Of a DNA stretch of 44,808 nucleotides, positions 38,576 to 44,808 are shown piece after piece. Location: assembly GCA_049999765.1 (NCBI GenBank), contig JBNGIQ010009382.1, positions 1 through 44,808 of the forward strand, written 5' to 3'. The notes under the pieces were generated by a model. It saw only the letters and a program-made list of their open reading frames with translations, ran no database searches and was not told where the DNA came from. The first letter of the stretch is position 1; each line of letters begins with the position of its first letter. This stretch comes from Phaeoceros laevis. Taxonomy: Eukaryota > Anthocerotophyta > Anthocerotopsida > Notothyladales. The position numbers and the translations under genes are program-made.

Positions 38576-39905
38576 TCATGAACATTGTCGCTGCCAACAA
38601 TCCACCCACACATCAGGCACACCGGGCAAGAAGCAGTCCTGGGGTGAAACTTAGTGGTGTCCTAGACTATTCCTTCCTACCCAAGCACCAGGATGTGCCT
38701 CCCTCCGAAATTCGCTCATGGTAGCCACTCCTAAAAACGTAAAATGTGGAACTTTCTACAACACTAGTAACAAGGTAATTCAACTGTCTCTCGGACTCTC
38801 TCTTCCCGAACCATGCTTCAACAAAAGCGTACGCAGTAATAAATGATTCACGAGACGCACGAGCCGCTAAAACTCTCCTTGCTGAACAGTGCAAACAAGT
38901 CACAGAACCGACCTCTGTTGCATTCAGCAAAACTTTGTGTGTGCGGCTACCATTTTCGTCCAAATACACCCCCCCCCCCAATTGCCAGGGTGACTGGCTT
39001 CAGGCTCTTAGACTGAGCACCACGCTCCACGAAGTCCTGAACGACCCCTCGTAAGCCGGAGAGTTGTTTGTCACCCCTGAAAAACAGTAGGGGTTCAGCT
39101 GGGGTTGAAGTCCACCTACAAAAAGGGACAACACAATTGTTACTCTCATTAAACGTCTGCCTCGCGTTTGAAGGTCCGGGAAATTGCCTACCAGTGCCGA
39201 GTGTTGAGAACAGTGACATGATAGAAAGGTACGACATCTCTCCATGATTTCGCTGGGATGTCAACATCACTCGAGTTCACTTCGAGAAGCCTACATTCTT
39301 CTCGTCCGAACCATTCTGGTGCACCTGAGGCCATTCAAACAACCCGGAACATGACGCACTGGTCAGGAGGGTGTTCACCCTGTCAATCCAACTCTCAGCA
39401 TCCGCAAGACCCAAGCCGTACCAGGGAAATTTTTCTCTATCAGCGATGGCCCCTTCAAAAGACTGAACGAGTAATAGCTGATGAGCTCAATTCCGGTAGC
39501 TCGCAAGGAGGTTTGCTCGATGAAGCCCAGAGTCACATTACATGTAGGGAAGAATGCACTCCTCCGAGCCCCTTCACGAGTCCAGTTCTCGACGGCCACC
39601 TGCTGCTCGGAGAGTACACAGCAAAGAGCAAACGAAATTTTCGTTCATTGAGTCGCCGAAAAATCCAATGTTCATGTTCGTGATGGCCCGCCAGAACGAA
39701 GCTGCATAAATTCGCGGGAGCTCGCAGTGCTTGGGAGCCCATTTCCACTTACTCAATGCATCAGCTTCAGGTCTCCTGTTTTTGGTGTACAGTGAGGTCC
39801 CAGCACCCTTCCTCACGAACTTCCTTCACACCATATTTAAATTTGGAATGCCGTGCCAATTGCCGGAAGCGTCACGCAGCCTGAAGGCGGGAAATGAGAT
39901 AAGCC
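38576..39905 (-). pseudogene. Decayed TBL/YLS7-type polysaccharide O-acetyltransferase
   Basis: TBL proteins acetylate cell-wall polysaccharides in the Golgi. Reading leftward, family blocks appear in order: KWKWAPKHCELPRI with the GDS motif in GFFGDSMNENF (about 39760-39640), SAFFPTCNVTLGF (about 39560), VDIPAKSWRDVV and LNTRHWW (about 39265-39120, across a short intron), LLFFRGDKQLSGL, then SEFRREAHPGAWVGR and QDCFLPGVPDVWVD (about 38700-38600). Lesions: a frame change at an A5 tract (39779-39783), another near 39600, an eleven-G tract (38969-38979) followed by loss of frame, an in-frame TAA (38651-38653), and loss of the three residues around the catalytic His of the DxxH motif. Several are not homopolymer-linked, so decay is more likely than sequencing error. 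The N-terminal anchor was not found. Confidence 0.75.
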
Positions 39906-40016
39906 CTAGAGTTGACAACCGCGAGATGACTGCTATCGTGACAGACAGAACAAGTCCTGCCGGCCAACTCCACAGTTGCGCAGCTGAAGGCTCATTTGAG
40001 GAAACCATGGACGGGT

Positions 40017-40586
40017 TCAGATGCCGAGCAGGAGGAGACACTGTAGCAAACGAAAGATGTGACCAGCAAGGGGCATCTGCGCATTGACGGTAGAAAGAAG
40101 AGAATCACAAACAGTTTTAGGCGGTAATCGAAGCAGGTAGCTCCTAACAGGTTGCGTGACTTGCGTCTGTAAAAACCTAAACCCCATGTGCAAACTTTCA
40201 ATCGAAGATACTTCGTGGGAGGTTGGCGCTACCAGAAGAGGGCATATCTGTCGCATGCCCGCGGTGCCGGATCCATAACGACCACCAGCTCGAAAGGCGG
40301 TCAACAGGTCACCAGAACCGGGCATGCCGGTGACTTTCCGCCCCCAAGCGGCGCCCGTCGCTTGGGAGTCCTTAAAATAACGCTCCGGAACCGGAACCTT
40401 ATAGTTAGGCACAACCGGAACCTTAAAGTTAGCAGCCCAGGCAGCATAAATGGGCGTTCCGGCAAAGCCAGCTGCAAAATCTCTGGGACTCACCTCGAGC
40501 ACCAGAGCTCTACCACGAGCTCGGCCGGAACGTTTGGATTTCGGCGAAGATCCGGCATCAGTCCCCATTCTCTCTCCTCTGCTCAT
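40017..40586 (-). CDS. Unrecognised ORF, possibly a first exon
   Basis: From ATG 40586 the frame stays open for 189 residues. The first 30 are basic (SPKSKRSGRARGRALVLE). Residues around 50-70 contain a doubled phrase, NFKVPVVPNYKVPVPE, coded by a repeated AACCGGAACCTTA segment on the plus strand at about 40391-40434. I do not recognise it. A good donor (GAG then GTGAGT, at about 40493) would end a short first exon after RALVLE, and an acceptor-like site lies near 40167, so the real product may be spliced. It could be the broken N-terminal part of the neighbouring TBL relic, although no membrane anchor is obvious, or a separate gene divergent from PFK. Confidence 0.3.
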   Translation of the reverse strand: MSRGERMGTDAGSSPKSKRSGRARGRALVLEVSPRDFAAGFAGTPIYAAWAANFKVPVVPNYKVPVPERYFKDSQATGAAWGRKVTGMPGSGDLLTAFRAGGRYGSGTAGMRQICPLLVAPTSHEVSSIESLHMGFRFLQTQVTQPVRSYLLRLPPKTVCDSLLSTVNAQMPLAGHIFRLLQCLLLLGI

Positions 40587-41254
40587 CTTTGAGCTCCACT
40601 CGACTTCTTCCCCCCGCTTTGACCACAAGTTCACCTTGCGCGCCCTGACATTTCGCAACGCTTACTCGTACTCCCGGTGAGCTGCTAAGCCGCTCCTATG
40701 TGTTTTGTTTTAAAGATGGGAATTCCGTTAAATTGTGCCCCGTCGCTGTCTGTTCTCTTGGCGATTTGCTTGCTTGGTGACGTGAATTCTGGTCACCAAG
40801 CACTCCCTCTGTAAATTATTCTGCTCAGGGAAATCTAGATCTGGTGGGAATTTTGTGCTTGTCAATGACAATGTCGTTTTCAAGAATTTAGCTGGTTCTG
40901 ACCAGATGCTTGCTTGGTCGATTTATCCTCGTCCGAGGCATTGAAGAGCACCTCTATCTCTGCTACTGTTTTCGCCTCCCACAGTCAGCTGTTGTCTCCT
41001 CTTTGGGTGACTCTACATTGTTTTGGTTTCTGCCGTCTGCCATGTGAACTTTGTTTCGGAAGGAGTTGTAAGAAGCTCTTCTATTGTCCAAATGTAGCTC
41101 CCAATTTGGTCCCTCTTACATGAATTTTGCTGTCAAGTTTAACGAGGACGGTGTTAGTTTCAGGATTGTGTGAGCTTGGAGCTAGAAATTTCGCTAGTCC
41201 TGACAGAAGTTGCTGTTTCATTTCTGACAGAAGTTCTTCTTAAAGAGATCAAAC
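40587..41254. promoter_or_regulatory. PFK promoter and leader
   Basis: These 668 bp precede the PFK start codon. The right part is T-rich with many short ORFs, typical of a plant 5' leader or leader intron. No TATA box stands out. Confidence 0.4.
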
Positions 41255-44200
41255 ATGAAGGCTGTGTGGCCAACGTCATTAGCAGCTTGTGGAAGATGCC
41301 AGGTGCATGTGACCGGCCAAAGTAGAAACCAGGTGTGCAGCATCAAAACCGAATCTGTGAGGAACAGTTCTTCTGCTGGCTACTGTATTCAAGATAAGCC
41401 GACATCGACAAGGAAGGTGGGGTCAATAGCCAGGCCCACAACGTCTCTACAGCCGAAACAATTTTTTGGGAGATGTGTTGACCTTTCAGCGAACAAGAAG
41501 AGGCTTGGGCACTCACTCAGCAAGGAAGGAAGGTTAGAAGTCTCAAATGAGTGCAAGACCGAGCAAGGTGACTGTGGAGCTTATCTAGAAGACGTGCCCC
41601 ATCTTGTTGATTGGCTTGGCGAGGACCTTCCGGTCAGTTTTTTGCCATCAGTTCTGAACTGGTTTCCATGAAATGAAATGCAACAGTTTCGAATGCTATC
41701 AGGGTGACATCGTGCTTAGCCTGCTGCTGGTCTGTTGTGTCCACAGACCTATCCTAACCCGCTCAAGGACAATCTTGCCTACGCAGCTGCCAAGTAAGAC
41801 TCATTGACTTCCCAGCGCTAAATTTCTTGGAAACTGATCATGAGCAGGAGATGGACTGATTGTCCTCTTCCATGAAATACAGCTTGTTGTCGTGTTCGTA
41901 ACACAGGATCTGATTTCTCACCTAGGGGTACTTGAGCAACCTCCCTTACCACGTTTTGTTCCTTTTCTACAGGCAGTACTTCGTGGAGGATGATGTTGTT
42001 GCTAAGGATGTAAGCGCCCATCATAGTTCAAGGATGTCAGTGACCTAATCTCTTGTTAGCTGTCAGGACTTGCGTGCTGATAGCCTTGACTTGTATCCTC
42101 GTGTCCAACAGATAGTGGTTAAGCTGAAGACTCCTTGGGTTGGACTGCATTTCAGGCGTGCCGGACCGCGAGAAAAGGTGCACTTCCAATATTTACTTAG
42201 TATGAAAGCAGGGTGTCTTCAACAGAAGAATTGAAAGGGTCTATAAGTATGTGTTGTTCTTGCTGATGCAGGTATACTTCAGGGGTGATGATGTTCGAGC
42301 TTGCATCGTTACGTGTGGAGGTTTATGCCCTGGTCTGAACACAGTCATTCGCGAAATAGTGTGTGGCTTGTGGACCCAATATGGAGTTCGCGACATTCTC
42401 GGAATTGATGTAAGGACTTTTTTGGAAAGTTGTTGAAAGCTTGCTTATTATTCCATGATAGATGGTTACGGCTAGTAGATGTAGTGGATGTAGTGGTTTC
42501 CACGTTACTCGAGAGTTGATGGACAGATGTGCATTTGTGTCACAGGGGGGCTATGCTGGTTTCTATTCCCGAAACACTAAAAGCCTAGATCCAAATCTTG
42601 TTAATGACATCCACAAGCGTGGGGGTACTACGCTGGGAACTTCTAGAGGTGGACATGATTTAAAAAGAATTGTCGACTCAATGGAAGCTAGAGGAATTAA
42701 TCAGGTGTGTGTAAAGAATCCATCCATTATTTGTGCAGGGAAGTGTGCATGGGGGTATATGCTTAATGTTGTGCTAATGTACTGAGACTCGTTTTATTGA
42801 TTATGGCAAGGTTTATATCATAGGGGGTGATGGAACTCAAAGAGGAGCAGAAATCATTCATGAGGTGATAATGATTTGTACATCTAGCTTTGTGATGTTT
42901 GCTAATGTTGTCTTGCTTAGGCTCTAATATGCTATTGCCAATCTTACTTTCATGCCCAACAGGAGGTGCAGAGACGTGGCTTAAAAATAGTTGTGGCCGG
43001 CATTCCTAAGACGATTGACAATGATATTGCTGTACGTTCAAATTTACACCTCTAATTTCATTCTAGAGCTTAATCTGTAGACTGAGTTTCTTACTCCCCC
43101 GTTCTATGTCTGTAATAGGTGATTGATAAATCTTTTGGTTTCGATACTGCCGTGGAAGAGGCCCAAAGAGCAATAAATGCTGCACATGTGGAAGCAGAGA
43201 GCACACACAACTCGATCGGTCTTGTGAAGCTTATGGGTCGTTACAGTGGTATGTCTTTTCCTCAATATGGATTTGAATTGTTTTTGGTTATAGGTCGTAT
43301 TTTTAAAGTTTTTGTGTATTGCAGGATACATTGCAATGCATGCCACACTTGCAAGCCGTGACGTGGTAAAAGGCCTAAACTAGAAATGACTTCAGCTATG
43401 AGCAAAAATTCAAATCATTTCAGTTTTTCCTCACACGTCTTACTGTTATCGTGCAGGATTGTTGTTTGATACCTGAGGTTCCCTTCTATTTAGAGGGTGA
43501 GGGTGGCCTATTTGAATTTGTGGAAAAAAGGCTACACGAAAGTGGACATATGGTGATAGTTGTTGCAGAGGGTGCGGGCCAAGAGTTACTTCATTTAGAA
43601 GGCATGGAATCTGACACTAACAGGGATGCCTCAGGAAATCGTGCACTTCTTGATATTGGCCTCTGGTTGGCTCAAAAGTTGAAGGTATGCTNNNNNNNNN
43701 NNNNNNNNNNNNNNNNNNNNNNNNNNNNNNNNNNNNNNNNNNNNNNNNNNNNNNNNNNNNNNNNNNNNNNNNNNNNNNNNNNNNNNNNNNNGGACTATTC
43801 ATAATGGATTTCACTAGCAAACTCATTTCATACAGGTCACTAATTCGCCATTTGCCATTCTTCTTTGCAGGCACATTTTAAAGCTCAAAGTAAAACCCTA
43901 AACCTGAAATACATTGGTAAGTTGGTACTTTGTTATTTGGAATTTTTAAAAGTTTCGTTGGCATTGGGAACAAGTTGTTGTTAAGTGTGCCCTTATGTTT
44001 TCTATACTGACTAACGTGTATCTTGTCTATGTAAATAGACCCCACCTACATGATTCGCGCTGTTCCTAGTAATGCCTCAGATAATGTCTACTGCACACTT
44101 CTTGCCCATAGTGCCATCCATGGAGCTATGGCAGGCTATTCTGGGTTTATCGTAGGGCCAGTGAATGGAAGGCATACTTACATTCCCATTAATGTAATCT

Positions 44201-44618
44201 CTTATATCCTTACTGCGATTTCTTTGCTTTTGTTTATGAAGTTTGTGTAGGAGCTCAATCTTCTCTGTCATCTTGACAATGTCTGAGAGTTGTAGAGAGT
44301 CATAGTACTTTCTTTCAATGACATCATGTGTGTTGTTCTAATTAGTATACTGGTTGATTTATAATATTTCAGAGGGGTTCAGCAACTCAGAACCAGGTGA
44401 ACGTGAACGATAGAATGTGGGCTAGACTTCTCTGTTCTACGAACCAACCTGATTTTTTGAGATATGGAAGTGTTATGCGGCAAAGGCAACAACTCCATGA
44501 GGAATTAAAGCAAGATCATCTGAAGCCGGTGTCATCTAAGGAAACTGTTTTTCTGGTTGATGACATCGAAGTTGTAAAGCAAAAATTGGAAATGGCAGTG
44601 CCGAGCAATGAATCGTAG
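41255..44618 (+). CDS. PFK: ATP-dependent 6-phosphofructokinase, plant type
   Basis: It phosphorylates fructose 6-phosphate in glycolysis. Fourteen exons (41255-41632, 41747-41793, 41973-42009, 42112-42177, 42272-42409, 42546-42704, 42811-42864, 42963-43031, 43119-43248, 43325-43365, 43457-43684, 43871-43916, 44039-44193, 44373-44618) close in phase and give 597 residues. The 100-N gap lies inside the intron before exon 12, so the protein is complete. Motifs: CGGLCPG at 191-197, GGYAGFY, GGDGT at 280-284 (Gly where PPi-dependent enzymes carry Asp), PKTIDND with catalytic D312, MGR, and [16 protein letters not shown]. The first 70 residues are Ser/Lys/Arg-rich and may be a plastid transit peptide, as in Arabidopsis PFK4 and PFK5; a cytosolic form cannot be excluded. 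Confidence 0.95.
43692..43791. other. Assembly gap (100 N) inside a PFK intron
   Basis: The flanking exons (ending 43684 and starting 43871) join in phase 0 and read LAQKLK then AHFKAQ, continuous with other plant PFKs, so no coding sequence is missing. Confidence 0.95.
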
Positions 44619-44808
44619 AAATCGATACTGGCAATGTGGAGGAAAAATCATAAATGGGTTGATGAAGTCGACAAGTTTAGGTCCACTATTTATATAGTGA
44701 CTATTTAGAAAAAACCCATAGACCTTACCCAAGTTGCAAATTTGTAGAGCTATATGCCAAGGATAAACTTAAGCATGTCAAGTCGTTTCTTGTCAAAACA
44801 CTCTGTCA

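Noticed and set aside
39000-39245. 81-codon minus ORF with the phrase GLQPQLNPYCFSGV, at first taken for a beta-barrel protein
   Set aside because: The overlapping frame gives WTSTPAEPLLFFRGDKQL, which fits the TBL family in order and position, so the first reading was out of frame.
1-44808. tRNA genes, CRISPR arrays, rRNA, LTRs or intact transposons
   Set aside because: No cloverleaf with a credible TTCRANNC loop, no spaced repeat array and no transposase, integrase or reverse transcriptase was seen by eye; a covariance-model and transposon search could still find degenerate ones.

Overview
The window is nuclear DNA of a land plant. It shows spliceosomal introns with GT..AG borders (mostly about 75-190 bp), organelle-targeted proteins, a very long PLS-type pentatricopeptide repeat (PPR) gene with E and DYW domains, an MRL1-type rbcL mRNA factor, plant-type ATP-phosphofructokinase and a trichome-birefringence-like relic. 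Large young DYW-PPR families and short introns suggest a seed-free plant with a compact genome (hornwort, lycophyte, fern or an editing-rich bryophyte); the exact group is inference. Four runs of N (11184-11193, 27997-28396, 32000-32099, 43692-43791) mark a draft assembly.

Layout. 1-33 may be the 5' end of a minus-strand gene that leaves the window. SDHB (1951-3164, minus) is head to head with a single-exon BIG-type ARF-GEF (3735-9113). A single-exon PPR gene (9811-13131) follows; its DYW domain (13132-13456) is out of frame. Then come single-exon palmitoyl-protein thioesterase (14452-15357) and, 169 bp on, the U5 snRNP protein DIM1/YLS8 (15527-16049). A small minus-strand gene ending in a Sororin-like motif (16642-17034) is divergent from a seven-exon gene (17615-20849) that joins the N-terminal part of a TrhO/STR8-type protein to a PTST/FLO6-type CBM48 domain. 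Organellar AspRS (21156-24687, 15 exons) converges on, and overlaps by 39 bp, an unrecognised 505-residue single-exon gene (24649-26166, minus). A repeat-rich spacer leads to an MRL1-type PPR gene (27386-31999, minus, 17 visible exons, 5' end lost in a gap). A single-exon ABCI19/20/21-type ATPase (33005-33883, minus) is divergent from a 15-exon RH7-type nucleolar DEAD-box helicase (34651-38199). A decayed TBL acetyltransferase (38576-39905, minus) and an unrecognised ORF (40017-40586, minus) precede a 14-exon ATP-phosphofructokinase (41255-44618).

The genes do not form one pathway. Housekeeping genes are packed in divergent pairs with spacers of about 0.57-0.77 kb, and three organelle-expression genes (PPR-DYW, AspRS, MRL1) lie close together, probably by chance. 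No CRISPR array, rRNA, convincing tRNA or intact transposon was seen. The best candidates for something new are the TrhO-CBM48 fusion, the Sororin-like protein and the orphan 505-residue protein. Splice sites were worked out by eye; for the genes given with full exon lists the reading phase closes across every junction.
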